This document shows, piece by piece, positions 1 to 7,964 of a stretch of DNA of 64,000 nt. Below the pieces are notes generated by a model. It searched no databases. It was not told the DNA's origin and was given only the letters and a program-made list of their open reading frames with translations. Position numbers and translations under genes: made by a program. This DNA comes from Chryseobacterium bernardetii (GTDB taxonomy: Bacteria > Bacteroidota > Bacteroidia > Flavobacteriales > Weeksellaceae). Numbering within the stretch: the stretch's first letter is position 1; each line of letters starts with the position of its first letter. Location: assembly GCF_003815975.1 (NCBI RefSeq), contig NZ_CP033932.1, positions 4,135,501-4,199,500 on the forward strand. Reading direction: 5' to 3'.

Positions 1-1292
1 AATGAAAGCCAGATCTGGTGCCAGTCTTTTACCATTACTGCAGAAGAAAGTGTTCCATCTTTATTGACAACTGCATTAAAGCTATTCTTTAAAATTTCCA
101 GGAATGTAGGATTATCCGGCGTTGTTTCCAGATATGTTGACAATTCTGTAGCTGTTGTAAACTTGTGGGTAAAGAATTTATCAATGGCCCAACCTGCAAT
201 ATAACTGCCAAAAACAGCTCCAAAGCCGTTGGTCATCATCATGAATAAACCTTGTGCTGATGAACGGATTTTTTTATCTGTAGTTGTCTCTACGAAAAGC
301 GAGCCTGAAATATTGAAGAAATCGAAAGCCATTCCGTATACGATACATGAAAGTATAATTAAAGACAGACCAAAACCATCCGGTACGCCATATGCAAAGA
401 AACCAAATCTTAATACCCATGCAAGCATAGACATTAACATTACTTTTTTAATACCGAATTTCTTAAGGAAAAAAGGAATTGCCAGGATAAAAAGGGTTTC
501 AGAAACCTGGGAAATAGACATGATGATAGTAGATCTCTGTACTACGAATGAATCAGCATATTTTGGAAAATGAGCAAATTCACTTAAGAATACATCTCCA
601 TAAGCATTTGTTAACTGAAGTGCTGCTCCTAAAAGCATAGAAAACAGGAAGAACAATGCCATTTTATAATTTCCAAAAAGCTTAAAGGCATTTAATCCTA
701 ATTGTTCTGACAAAGGAGAGTTTTTATCAATTAGTTTCTGCGGTGGGCATTTTGGTAAAGTAAGGGCATAGATCCCTAAGAATATGGCTACTGCTCCACC
801 AATATAAAACTGTCCTTCTGTTGCTTTATTACCGCTAAGGTTAGTGATCCACATGGCTACAATAAAACCGATAGTTCCCCATACACGGATTGGCGGGAAA
901 TCTTTCACTACATCCATATTATTATTCTTTAAAATAGTGTAGGAAATTGAATTGGCCAAAGCAATAGTAGGCATATAAAAACACATTGCAACAAGCATCA
1001 CCGAAAAGAAGGAATTAGGATCTGCAGAGTGTGGCAAAATGAAAAGAATAGCCCCGTAAAGAATGTGTAATACTGAAAAAATTCGCTCAGCGTTTACCCA
1101 ACGGTCTGCAATAATTCCAGTTATGGTTGGCATAAAAATAGAAGCAATTCCCATTGTTCCGAAAACAGCTCCAAACTGTGTTCCTTCCCAATGTTTAGTA
1201 CCAAACCAGAAGTTTGCCATCGTAATCAGCCATGCTCCCCACACAAAAAACTGGAGAAAACTGAGGATGGTCAGTCGTAATTTTAAATTCAT
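1..1292 (-). CDS. nupG: Nucleoside permease NupG-like (MFS), 3' end cut by window
   Basis: Inner-membrane proton-coupled nucleoside importer of the NHS/NupG branch of the major facilitator superfamily. About 430 codons are visible; the stop lies beyond position 1. My own translation starts MNLKLRLTILSFLQFFVWGAW and closely follows E. coli NupG from memory, including the DFPPIR(V/I)WGTIGF block, FSMLLGA, IIMSISQVSETLFILAIPFF and AFDFFNISGS. It has about 40 extra residues before the last visible block (KDWHQIWLSF) compared with NupG. The ATG at 1290-1292 lies 20 nt after the stop of the upstream nuclease gene, so the two are probably cotranscribed. Family assignment is firm; the exact nucleoside range is inferred. 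Confidence 0.93.
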   Translation of the reverse strand, partial: MNLKLRLTILSFLQFFVWGAWLITMANFWFGTKHWEGTQFGAVFGTMGIASIFMPTITGIIADRWVNAERIFSVLHILYGAILFILPHSADPNSFFSVMLVAMCFYMPTIALANSISYTILKNNNMDVVKDFPPIRVWGTIGFIVAMWITNLSGNKATEGQFYIGGAVAIFLGIYALTLPKCPPQKLIDKNSPLSEQLGLNAFKLFGNYKMALFFLFSMLLGAALQLTNAYGDVFLSEFAHFPKYADSFVVQRSTIIMSISQVSETLFILAIPFFLKKFGIKKVMLMSMLAWVLRFGFFAYGVPDGFGLSLIILSCIVYGMAFDFFNISGSLFVETTTDKKIRSSAQGLFMMMTNGFGAVFGSYIAGWAIDKFFTHKFTTATELSTYLETTPDNPTFLEILKNSFNAVVNKDGTLSSAVMVKDWHQIWLS

Positions 1293-1312
1293 TTTTATAT
1301 AAAGTATCTCTT

Positions 1313-1912
1313 TTAGTCAATTTTCTTTTTCCTCCTCTTGATTTCTTCCTGAATTTCAAGGGCGGTGTCATAGTCTTCTTCTTTAACGGCATCATCCAGT
1401 AGTTTCTGAAGTTCCTCCATAGAAAGGGATTTTAAGTTGTCTTCAGTTTGTACCGTTTCTGAAAACGTCTGCTCTTCTCTTGATACATCTTCCAGTTCCA
1501 ATAGGATTCCGGCTTCATTCAGAACCTGTTGAGTGGTAAAGATGGGTGCATCGAATCTTACGGCCATGGCAACGGCATCAGAAGTTCTTGCATCAAGGAT
1601 CAGTTCTTCATCAGTAACTTTATTTTTAAAGTTAATATTTGAAAAGAATACCCCATCTACAATCTGGTAAATGATTACAGAAACCAACTCATAATTGGCC
1701 GATACGATAAATTTTGAGAATAAGTCGTGGGTAAGAGGGCGCGGTGGATGGATATCTTTTTCCAGTCCGAGAGAGATAGATTGAGCTTCGAAATTTCCTA
1801 TAACAACAGGTAATTTTATGTGTGTTTCCTCATGCTCCAGTAACAATGCGTACGCCCCCGATTGAGTCTGGCTGTACGATATTCCGCGAATAATTAGCTG
1901 CTTATAATCCAT
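1313..1912 (-). CDS. Bifunctional nuclease family protein (BFN/DUF151) with C-terminal UVR motif
   Basis: 199 residues. Residues 1-130 form a BFN (DUF151) domain, recognisable from the LPVVIG..EAQSI segment, the PRPLTHDL segment and the DARTSDAVAMAVR segment. After an acidic linker, residues 160-190 form a UVR motif (MEELQKLLDDAVKEEDYDTA) like those of UvrB/UvrC and the Clp/McsA proteins, which mediates protein contacts. Bacteroidota homologues have this two-part architecture. BFN members have reported nuclease activity, but the cellular role here is unknown. It leads a probable two-gene unit with the nucleoside permease. A -7 box ends only 5 nt before the ATG, so the mRNA may be leaderless. 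Confidence 0.9.
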   Translation of the reverse strand: MDYKQLIIRGISYSQTQSGAYALLLEHEETHIKLPVVIGNFEAQSISLGLEKDIHPPRPLTHDLFSKFIVSANYELVSVIIYQIVDGVFFSNINFKNKVTDEELILDARTSDAVAMAVRFDAPIFTTQQVLNEAGILLELEDVSREEQTFSETVQTEDNLKSLSMEELQKLLDDAVKEEDYDTALEIQEEIKRRKKKID

Positions 1913-1917
1913 AGCTA

Positions 1918-1925
1918 CAAATATA
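1918..1925 (-). promoter_or_regulatory. -7 promoter element (TATATTTG) of the bifunctional nuclease gene
   Basis: Read on the minus strand, TATATTTG matches the Bacteroidota TAnnTTTG element. Only TAGCT separates it from the ATG at 1912, so transcription would start at or inside the start codon. No clear -33 TTG is visible at the expected distance. Confidence 0.5.
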
Positions 1926-1962
1926 GATTAATTTTTTGTTGTGATTTCACTTTTTTGCACAA

Positions 1963-1994
1963 AAATAAAAGCCCGGAAAGCCGAGCTTTTATTT
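1963..1994. terminator. Bidirectional rho-independent terminator
   Basis: AAATAAAAGC pairs with GCTTTTATTT around a CGG/CCG inner stem, with A/T runs on both sides. It lies downstream of etfA on the minus strand. The repeat at 2016-2096 falls between the etfA stop and this hairpin, so it would be transcribed in the 3' UTR. Confidence 0.7.
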
Positions 1995-2015
1995 GTATGG
2001 TGAAGAATTTTGAAT

Positions 2016-2096
2016 CGTCAATCGTCAATTTTACTTCGTAAGTGAACTTTACATTTCCCAAACACCGGTAAGCAAAACGAATCGACTATTCATCAT
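2016..2096. repeat. Intergenic repeat family 1, copy A (hairpin core TTTTACTTCGTAAGTGAA)
   Basis: This non-coding stretch resembles the one at 11011-11093. Both carry GTCAATnGTnAATTTT, then a small hairpin and AAGTGAA, and both end in a reversed ACTATT(C/G)A-type segment. Here the hairpin is TTAC-TTC-GTAA; in the other copy it is TTGC-TTC-GCAA, a paired change that keeps the stem. Function unknown. Confidence 0.6.
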
Positions 2097-2102
2097 TAAA
2101 TT

Positions 2103-3050
2103 TTATCCTTTGATTGCTTTAATTTTCTCTGTTAACGCAGGAATAATCTGGAAGGCATCACCTACTACCCCGTAATCAGCAGATTTGAAGAAAGGTGCTT
2201 CAGCATCGTTATTAATCACTACGATAGTTTTTGAAGAGTTTACTCCGGCTAAGTGCTGAATTGCTCCTGAAATACCAACTGCAATATAAAGGTTAGGGGC
2301 AATAGCCTTTCCTGTCTGTCCTACGTGTTCTGTGTGAGGTCTCCATCCGATGTCAGAAACAGGCTTAGAACAAGCTGTAGCCGCTCCTAAAACGTTTGCT
2401 AAATCTTCAATCATTCCCCAGTTTTCAGGACCTTTCATCCCTCTACCTGCAGAAACAACAATTTCAGCTTCTTTAAGGTCCAATTTTCCAGAACTTTGCT
2501 CGTGAGAAATTACTTTAGTATCATCATTAGCTACAGATAAGTTTTTCACTTCTTCTGAACCTGATACTGCATTTTCTTTAACACCAAAAGCATTTTGAGA
2601 AACGGTAATAATTACTCCGTTTCCTTCAGCTTTTGCATGCATGAATCCTTTTCCTGAGAATGCTTTTCTCTTCACCTGGAAAGGTGAAAGACTTTCTGGA
2701 GCTTCTAATGCGTTGGTAATTAAAGAATAGTTCTTCATTACCGCTAACATTGGAGCTACTGAAGAAGCGTCTGTAGTATGAGGGAAAACGATAATATTTC
2801 CGTTTGCCACTTCGTTTACAGCCTGTGCAAATGCTTTAGCTGAGAAATTCTTAAGACCTTCGTCTTTGATGTTGATAACATTTGATGCTCCATATTTATA
2901 TAATAAATCTGAAGAATCAGTAGGGTTTACAGAGATCGCTGTAACGGTATCTCCTGCTTTATCTGCAACTGCTTTAGCGTAAGAAACTGCTTCAAAAGCT
3001 GCTTTTTTGTAAACTCCGTTTATATTTTCTGCGTATACGAATACTGCCAT
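2103..3050 (-). CDS. etfA: Electron transfer flavoprotein subunit alpha
   Basis: The 315-residue FAD-binding subunit of the soluble ETF heterodimer, which takes electrons from acyl-CoA dehydrogenases and passes them to the quinone pool via ETF-quinone oxidoreductase. The C-terminal FAD domain is clear: SAGRGMKGPENW near 202, CSKPVSDIGW, GQTGKAIAPNLYIA from 244 and GISGAIQHL. Length is normal for the family. It follows etfB with a 41-nt gap on the same strand, forming an etfBA operon that ends at the terminator at 1963-1994. Confidence 0.97.
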   Translation of the reverse strand: MAVFVYAENINGVYKKAAFEAVSYAKAVADKAGDTVTAISVNPTDSSDLLYKYGASNVINIKDEGLKNFSAKAFAQAVNEVANGNIIVFPHTTDASSVAPMLAVMKNYSLITNALEAPESLSPFQVKRKAFSGKGFMHAKAEGNGVIITVSQNAFGVKENAVSGSEEVKNLSVANDDTKVISHEQSSGKLDLKEAEIVVSAGRGMKGPENWGMIEDLANVLGAATACSKPVSDIGWRPHTEHVGQTGKAIAPNLYIAVGISGAIQHLAGVNSSKTIVVINNDAEAPFFKSADYGVVGDAFQIIPALTEKIKAIKG

Positions 3051-3091
3051 TATTTTAAATTTAAAAATTAAAAGATTGAAAAATTTAAAGA

Positions 3092-3838
3092 TTAGATCAC
3101 TTTAGCTTCTTCATGAAGTAATCTTACCAATTCATCCAGATTGTCCGGAGAAACCATTTTCACAGCAGCTCTTGGAGGAACACTGTCATAAGATACTCCC
3201 TGAACTTTAACTTCTGAAGAGGTTGGTTCTACTACCTGCAAAGGTTTTGTTCTTGCAGACATAATTCCTCTCATATTTGGAATGATAAGGTCTTTTTCGT
3301 CTACCAATCCTTTCTGACCTGCAATAATTGCTGGTAATTTAACAGAAATAGTTTCTTTTCCCCCTTCAATTTCTCTTACTGCAGTTGCTTCGCTTCCGTT
3401 TACGTCTAATCCTACTGATGCGTTTACGAAAGGCTGGTTCAATAACTGAGCGACCATTCCTGGTACTGAACCACCATTATAATCAATAGATTCTTTTCCG
3501 CAAAGGATCAGATCATATCCTCCGTTTTGAGCTACAGCAGCAATTTCTTTTGCTGTTGAGTAGCTGTCTTTTGGATCAAGGTTTACTCTTACTGCATCAT
3601 TAGCTCCAATTGCCAAAGCTTTTCTGATTACTGGTTCAGTAGCAGCATCACCTACATTGATTACTGTTACTGTTGCTCCCTGAGATTCCTGAAGTTTAAC
3701 CGCTTTTGTCAACGCAAATTCATCAAGCGGATTAATTACCCACTGAATTCCGTTTTTGTCGAAAGCAGATTTATCTGCTGTAAAGTTAATTTTCGAAGTA
3801 GTATCCGGAACACTACTAATGCAAACTAATATTTTCAT
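3092..3838 (-). CDS. etfB: Electron transfer flavoprotein subunit beta
   Basis: The 248-residue ETF beta (FixA) subunit, which binds AMP and forms the dimer with EtfA. It begins MKILVCISSVPDT and has NPLDEFALTKAVKL and the ETF-beta signature region around VREIEGGKETISVKLPAII. First gene of the etfBA pair. The upstream 200 bp to the SDR gene hold an A/T-rich leader with no promoter match good enough to call. Confidence 0.97.
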   Translation of the reverse strand: MKILVCISSVPDTTSKINFTADKSAFDKNGIQWVINPLDEFALTKAVKLQESQGATVTVINVGDAATEPVIRKALAIGANDAVRVNLDPKDSYSTAKEIAAVAQNGGYDLILCGKESIDYNGGSVPGMVAQLLNQPFVNASVGLDVNGSEATAVREIEGGKETISVKLPAIIAGQKGLVDEKDLIIPNMRGIMSARTKPLQVVEPTSSEVKVQGVSYDSVPPRAAVKMVSPDNLDELVRLLHEEAKVI

Positions 3839-4037
3839 ATGTTGTTCTTAATTTTTTTTATCTGGTCATATGTAACCTTACGGTTTCATGTGTACTATTT
3901 TATTTTTCTCTTCCAGACAGAAAATCACAGCACTTTATGTGGTGATTTTAGCTGAATTAATTTTTGCTAATATAAATAAAAAATATATTATGCATGCATA
4001 ATACTTATTAAATTATTATTCAATACATTAGATGTAC

Positions 4038-4745
4038 TTATTTCGCTGGTTTTGTTGCTCTAAACTCTATTTTACTAGGTAAAACCCTCGGGTTCATCTT
4101 TAAAATATCCAAGATCAGGTTCCCCATATCTTCCGGCTGAATCTTCCAGCTGTCTTTTTCAGAAGGTATATTTCCGTTAAAATAAGTGGCAACAGATCCC
4201 GGCATAATTACGGTAGACTTGATATTATATTTTCTCAAATCAATCATAGCGGCCTGTGTAAATCCTACAACACCGAATTTTGAAGCATTGTAACCGGTTC
4301 CGTTTTCAAAGAAATTAGCTCCCGCCAGACTTGAAATGGTAATATAATATCCTTCTGTCTTCTTCAGTTCCTCTACTGAAGCTTTTAAGGTATAAAAAAC
4401 ACCGGTCAGATTAGTTTCTATCATATCATTCCACTCCTGGGCAGTCAACTCATCTACGGGCTTAAATATTCCCAATCCTGCATTGCCAATCACATAATCC
4501 AGCCTACCAAATTTTTCAATGGTATTTTTTACTGCTTCTGCTTCACTTTCCAGGCTTCTCACATCAGAAACAATTCCCAGGACGTTATCAGAATACTGTT
4601 TAAGTGCTTCTTCCGCTTTCATAACGTCTTCTCTTTTTCTTCCTGAAAATGCTACTGAAATTCCATTTTCAAGCAAAATTTTTGCAATCCCGAAACCTAT
4701 TCCCTTGGTTCCACCTGTTATATATGCTGTTTTATTTTCTGACAT
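4038..4745 (-). CDS. SDR family NAD(P)-dependent oxidoreductase
   Basis: A 235-residue classical short-chain dehydrogenase/reductase. The Rossmann motif TGGTKGIG is at 10-17, NNAG-type NAG at 88-90, the catalytic serine at 138-139 and YxxxK at Y152/K156. All catalytic residues are present, so it should be active, but the substrate cannot be read from sequence. It resembles 3-oxoacyl-ACP-reductase-like and sepiapterin-reductase-like members. A -7 box TAAATTTG ends 7 nt before the ATG. Confidence 0.92.
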   Translation of the reverse strand: MSENKTAYITGGTKGIGFGIAKILLENGISVAFSGRKREDVMKAEEALKQYSDNVLGIVSDVRSLESEAEAVKNTIEKFGRLDYVIGNAGLGIFKPVDELTAQEWNDMIETNLTGVFYTLKASVEELKKTEGYYITISSLAGANFFENGTGYNASKFGVVGFTQAAMIDLRKYNIKSTVIMPGSVATYFNGNIPSEKDSWKIQPEDMGNLILDILKMNPRVLPSKIEFRATKPAK

Positions 4746-4752
4746 ATGCTTC

Positions 4753-4760
4753 CAAATTTA
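4753..4760 (-). promoter_or_regulatory. -7 element (TAAATTTG) of the SDR gene
   Basis: Minus-strand TAAATTTG ends 7 nt from the ATG at 4745. A start site 5-8 nt downstream would leave essentially no 5' UTR. The -33 position falls within the preceding terminator and shows no TTG. Confidence 0.45.
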
Positions 4761-4770
4761 TTTCTCTAAA

Positions 4771-4800
4771 ATAACAAAAACGCCCCAATTGGAGCGCTTT
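4771..4800 (-). terminator. Rho-independent terminator after the T9SS gene
   Basis: On the minus strand AGCGCTCC and GGGGCGTT form an 8-bp stem with two wobble pairs around AATT, followed by TTTTGTTATTTT. It lies 24 nt beyond the stop of the T9SS gene at 4825. Confidence 0.75.
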
Positions 4801-4824
4801 ACAGATGCTAAGATTTATCAGGTA

Positions 4825-5751
4825 TTATTTTTTGATAAACTTCCCCGTAGTTTTACCCACTTTTGTTACAATCTTAATAATATAACTTCCCGCATCAAGG
4901 TTTTTAACGTTTACCTGATTTTCATTTAAATCTGCAGACATTTTTCTTCCGCTGGTATCATATATTTCAATTTTATCTGCTTTTTCTTTGGATTTAATAT
5001 AAAGAATATCTTCTACAGGGTTAGGATATACAGTGAATGTTTCAGCATTTGCCTTTGCTTCTTTTACAGAGAGCAGCAGTTCATTATTGATCTTGATATT
5101 ATCAAAATAAGCGATGCCCAGCCCATTATTATGAACAAACCTCAGTTGATCCATTGCAAGAGGGCCATTAACAGCTTCTGCATAAATTAAAGTATCATTA
5201 AGATAATACCTTATATCCATAGCTGTACCTACCACTTTAAATCTGTACCATGTCCCAGGGAGCCAAAGTCCAGAGGTAGAAATTATACTCTGTACACCTG
5301 AAATTTTGCTTAAAATATTTATAATTCCTGTTTTATCAAAATCTACTCTTATAATAGTTTGTTCATTGATATTATTTACTCCCTGAAATCCAAATACGGA
5401 ACCATTAAGCTGAGACATATTAATATCAAATGAAACAGAAAAATGGTTGCTGAACAGAGGGACCGCCAGGTTGTAAAATCCTCCGATAACAGGCTCTGTC
5501 TGAACCCCATAAACTGATTCCCTGACAATCTTAAGAGCACTGCTGCCATCGGTGGCATTATCTGTACTAATAGTCTGATGGATGACATTTTCTGGATTTC
5601 CTCCTGTTGGAGTGCTTATCCAGGCTCCCTGCCCGTGAATATTTCCGGCTATAAACCCTTCGTTATCTTCAAATGACACTGCCTGTTGGGCAAAGCAAAA
5701 CATAGCTAACAAAGAACATGCGATTGAGTAGATTTTTTTCATTAGTTTCAA
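4825..5751 (-). CDS. Secreted protein with T9SS type A sorting domain, LamG-like
   Basis: 308 residues. An N-terminal signal peptide (about 1-21, ending CFAQ) is followed by about 200 residues that look like a concanavalin/LamG-type beta-sandwich (VSFDINMSQL, GTWYRFKVVG, YYLNDTLIYAE, YFDNIKINN). The last 75 residues are a T9SS type A sorting domain, starting at FTVYPNPVEDILYI and ending GKFIKK. That signal sends the protein through the type IX system to the surface or medium. The passenger's ligand is unknown. It is transcribed alone, with its own terminator. Confidence 0.9.
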   Translation of the reverse strand: MKLMKKIYSIACSLLAMFCFAQQAVSFEDNEGFIAGNIHGQGAWISTPTGGNPENVIHQTISTDNATDGSSALKIVRESVYGVQTEPVIGGFYNLAVPLFSNHFSVSFDINMSQLNGSVFGFQGVNNINEQTIIRVDFDKTGIINILSKISGVQSIISTSGLWLPGTWYRFKVVGTAMDIRYYLNDTLIYAEAVNGPLAMDQLRFVHNNGLGIAYFDNIKINNELLLSVKEAKANAETFTVYPNPVEDILYIKSKEKADKIEIYDTSGRKMSADLNENQVNVKNLDAGSYIIKIVTKVGKTTGKFIKK

Positions 5752-5948
5752 GTTTGTATTAAAAATATAAACTTTCCTTGAATAGTGAAATAACTCTACA
5801 GAAAATAAAAAGTAAAGCTTTTATTATCAATGAATTTAACTGCTTACAGGCTGTATTTTATTCTTATTCTAATTAAATCTAAAATAAAAATTTTCATAAC
5901 AGTCTTTTTTAAAGTTTGTTCTTTACTTTATTACGTGTCAACAATTCA

Positions 5949-5976
5949 TAAAAAAGGCACTTCTGAGAAGTGCCTT
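5949..5976 (-). terminator. Rho-independent terminator after the M20 dipeptidase gene
   Basis: AAGGCACTTCT and AGAAGTGCCTT form a near-perfect hairpin, with a T-run on the minus strand. It lies 28 nt past the dipeptidase stop. The region 5752-5948 holds no credible gene. Confidence 0.8.
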
Positions 5977-6003
5977 AAACATATATACTATGCAGTTCAA
6001 TAT

Positions 6004-7383
6004 TTATTTTGAATAGTTTTCAAAAAACAACGGAATACTTTCAATTCCTTTATAGAAATTAAATAATCCGTAGTGCTCATTTGGAGAGTGGATGGCATCA
6101 GAATCCAATCCGAATCCCATCAGTACTGATTTAGCTCCTAAAACCTTCTCAAACATGGCTGTAATCGGAATACTTCCCCCGCTTCTGTACGGTAATACTT
6201 CTTTACCAAATGCGGTTTCCATTGCTTTTTTAGCCGCTAAGAATTCCTTGGTATCGCTTTGTAATACGTAAGGCATTCCTCCGTGGTGAGGAGTTACTTT
6301 CACTTTTACTGTATCCGGAGCAATTTTTTCGAAATATTTTGTGAATTTTTCTGTTATTTCTTCAGGGGTCTGATAAGGAACCAAACGCATTGAAATTTTA
6401 GCAAAAGCCTTGGAAGGAATTACCGTTTTAGCGCCTTCGCCTGTATATCCTCCCCAAATACCATTACAGTCTAAAGTAGGACGGATAGAAGCTCTTTCTA
6501 AGGTTGTATATCCTTTTTCCCCTTCAATATTACTCAATCCGATTGACTTTTTGAATTCTTCAGGATTATCCTTCAGTTTATTCATTTCTGTTCTGTCTGC
6601 ATCAGAAACGATCTCAACATTATCATAGAACCCGTCAATAGTGATATGCCCGTCCTCATCAATAAGGTTCGCAATCATTCTTGACAATACGTGAATCGGG
6701 TTTGGGACAGCTCCACCATAAAGTCCTGAATGCAGGTCTCTGTTGGGTCCTTCCACTTCTACTTCCACATAGCTTAATCCTCTTAAACCTGTTGTAACAG
6801 TTGGTTGTTCGTTGCTATAGATGTGTGTGTCTGAAATCAGAATACAATCGCAGGATAATTTTTCTTTGTTTTCATTCACAAAGTCTCCTAAGCTTACAGA
6901 TCCTACTTCTTCTTCTCCTTCCAGGATAAATTTAACGTTGCAGGGAAGTGTATTGGTTCTCATCATCGCTTCAAACGCTTTCAGGTGCATGAAGAACTGT
7001 CCTTTATCATCTGCAGCTCCTCTTGCGAAGATAGCTCCATCCGGGTGAAGCTCTGTTTTCTCAATATAAGGTTCAAAAGGAGGTTTTCTCCATAATTCCA
7101 ATGGATCTGCCGGCTGTACGTCATAGTGCCCGTAAACCAATACCGTTGGCAGGTTAGTGTCTATAATTTTTTCTCCGAAAACGATAGGGTAACCTTTAGT
7201 TTCACATATTTCAACATGGTCTGCTCCTGCATTTTTAAGGTGTTCTGCACATACATCTGCACACTTCAATACATCATCTTTATACGCCGGATCTGCAGAA
7301 ATAGAAGGAATTCTCAATAACTCAAATAATTCATCCACGAAACGCTGCTTGTTTTCGTTGATGTAATTTAATGTCTCTTGCAT
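6004..7383 (-). CDS. M20 family dipeptidase
   Basis: A 459-residue zinc-dependent exopeptidase related to carnosinase/PepV-type dipeptidases, probably cytoplasmic since no signal peptide is seen. Metal and catalytic residues fit the family: GHYDV with H86 and D88, ADDKG with D125, and EGEEEVGS with the catalytic Glu pair at 157-158. The dimerisation (lid) domain spans about 200-360. A late H near the C-terminus (DAIHSPNEH) gives the last metal ligand. Monocistronic between two terminators. Confidence 0.93.
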   Translation of the reverse strand: MQETLNYINENKQRFVDELFELLRIPSISADPAYKDDVLKCADVCAEHLKNAGADHVEICETKGYPIVFGEKIIDTNLPTVLVYGHYDVQPADPLELWRKPPFEPYIEKTELHPDGAIFARGAADDKGQFFMHLKAFEAMMRTNTLPCNVKFILEGEEEVGSVSLGDFVNENKEKLSCDCILISDTHIYSNEQPTVTTGLRGLSYVEVEVEGPNRDLHSGLYGGAVPNPIHVLSRMIANLIDEDGHITIDGFYDNVEIVSDADRTEMNKLKDNPEEFKKSIGLSNIEGEKGYTTLERASIRPTLDCNGIWGGYTGEGAKTVIPSKAFAKISMRLVPYQTPEEITEKFTKYFEKIAPDTVKVKVTPHHGGMPYVLQSDTKEFLAAKKAMETAFGKEVLPYRSGGSIPITAMFEKVLGAKSVLMGFGLDSDAIHSPNEHYGLFNFYKGIESIPLFFENYSK

Positions 7384-7505
7384 TGTAAAATTTTATTTTG
7401 CTAAAATTAAAAAAAATGCACCGCTGGGCCAAGTAAAAACACAGGATTTTCTAAAGAAAAAGATATTTCCAGGTACCCGCCCATCAATGATCTTTAAAAA
7501 TAAAA

Positions 7506-7530
7506 AATGCCCTGCAAAGAAGCAGGGCAT
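7506..7530. terminator. Bidirectional terminator
   Basis: AATGCCCTGC pairs with GCAGGGCATT around AAAGAA, flanked by A- and T-runs on both sides. It ends the small lipoprotein gene. Confidence 0.8.
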
Positions 7531-7551
7531 TTTTATATGGTATACTAATAA

Positions 7552-7827
7552 TTAGTGTTCAGCTTTTGGAGCCTCTTCTTTTTTTTCAGCAGGCTTTGCA
7601 GCAGCAGTACTGTCTGTTTTAGGAGCAGCAGCTTCTGGTTTTGCAGCGTCTTCCTTGTGTTCAGCAGCCGCTTCATGGGTAGCATGAGCTTCTCCACCCT
7701 GATGATCATCAGAATATCTTTCCACTCCTTCTTCAAGTTTCAAAACAGCTTTGCTTCCACCTTGCGGAACTTTTTTACAGCTTACCGCTACCGTTGCAAT
7801 CGCTAAACATATAACTAATTTTTTCAT
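7552..7827 (-). CDS. Small Ala/Lys/Glu-rich lipoprotein of unknown function
   Basis: 91 residues. The first 17 form a lipoprotein signal peptide with the lipobox VAVSC, Cys17 being the predicted acylation site, followed by KK. The mature part has a short conserved-looking stretch (GGSKAVLKLEEGVERYSDDHQ) and then a low-complexity tail rich in Ala, Glu, Lys and His. A tail of this kind is probably disordered. I do not recognise a named family. It has its own terminator and is not clearly in an operon. Confidence 0.75.
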   Translation of the reverse strand: MKKLVICLAIATVAVSCKKVPQGGSKAVLKLEEGVERYSDDHQGGEAHATHEAAAEHKEDAAKPEAAAPKTDSTAAAKPAEKKEEAPKAEH

Positions 7828-7964
7828 ATGTAAAATTTATTTTTTATTAATATCATACGGAACCGCATTATTTTAGTCTATTCTGTGAACTAAACAGCGA
7901 AGGTTTCCTGCTCTCATTTTTGATTGCCCAAAATTAAGAAATCCTGTTTCTTTTGGCAACATTT

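Noticed and set aside
229..573. A 114-codon plus-strand frame
   Set aside because: It lies antisense inside the nucleoside permease gene, which is strongly supported by similarity to NupG; the plus-strand frame has no family features.
5830..6012. A 60-codon plus-strand frame near the dipeptidase terminator
   Set aside because: Extremely hydrophobic/AT-driven composition and it spans the terminator hairpin at 5949-5976.
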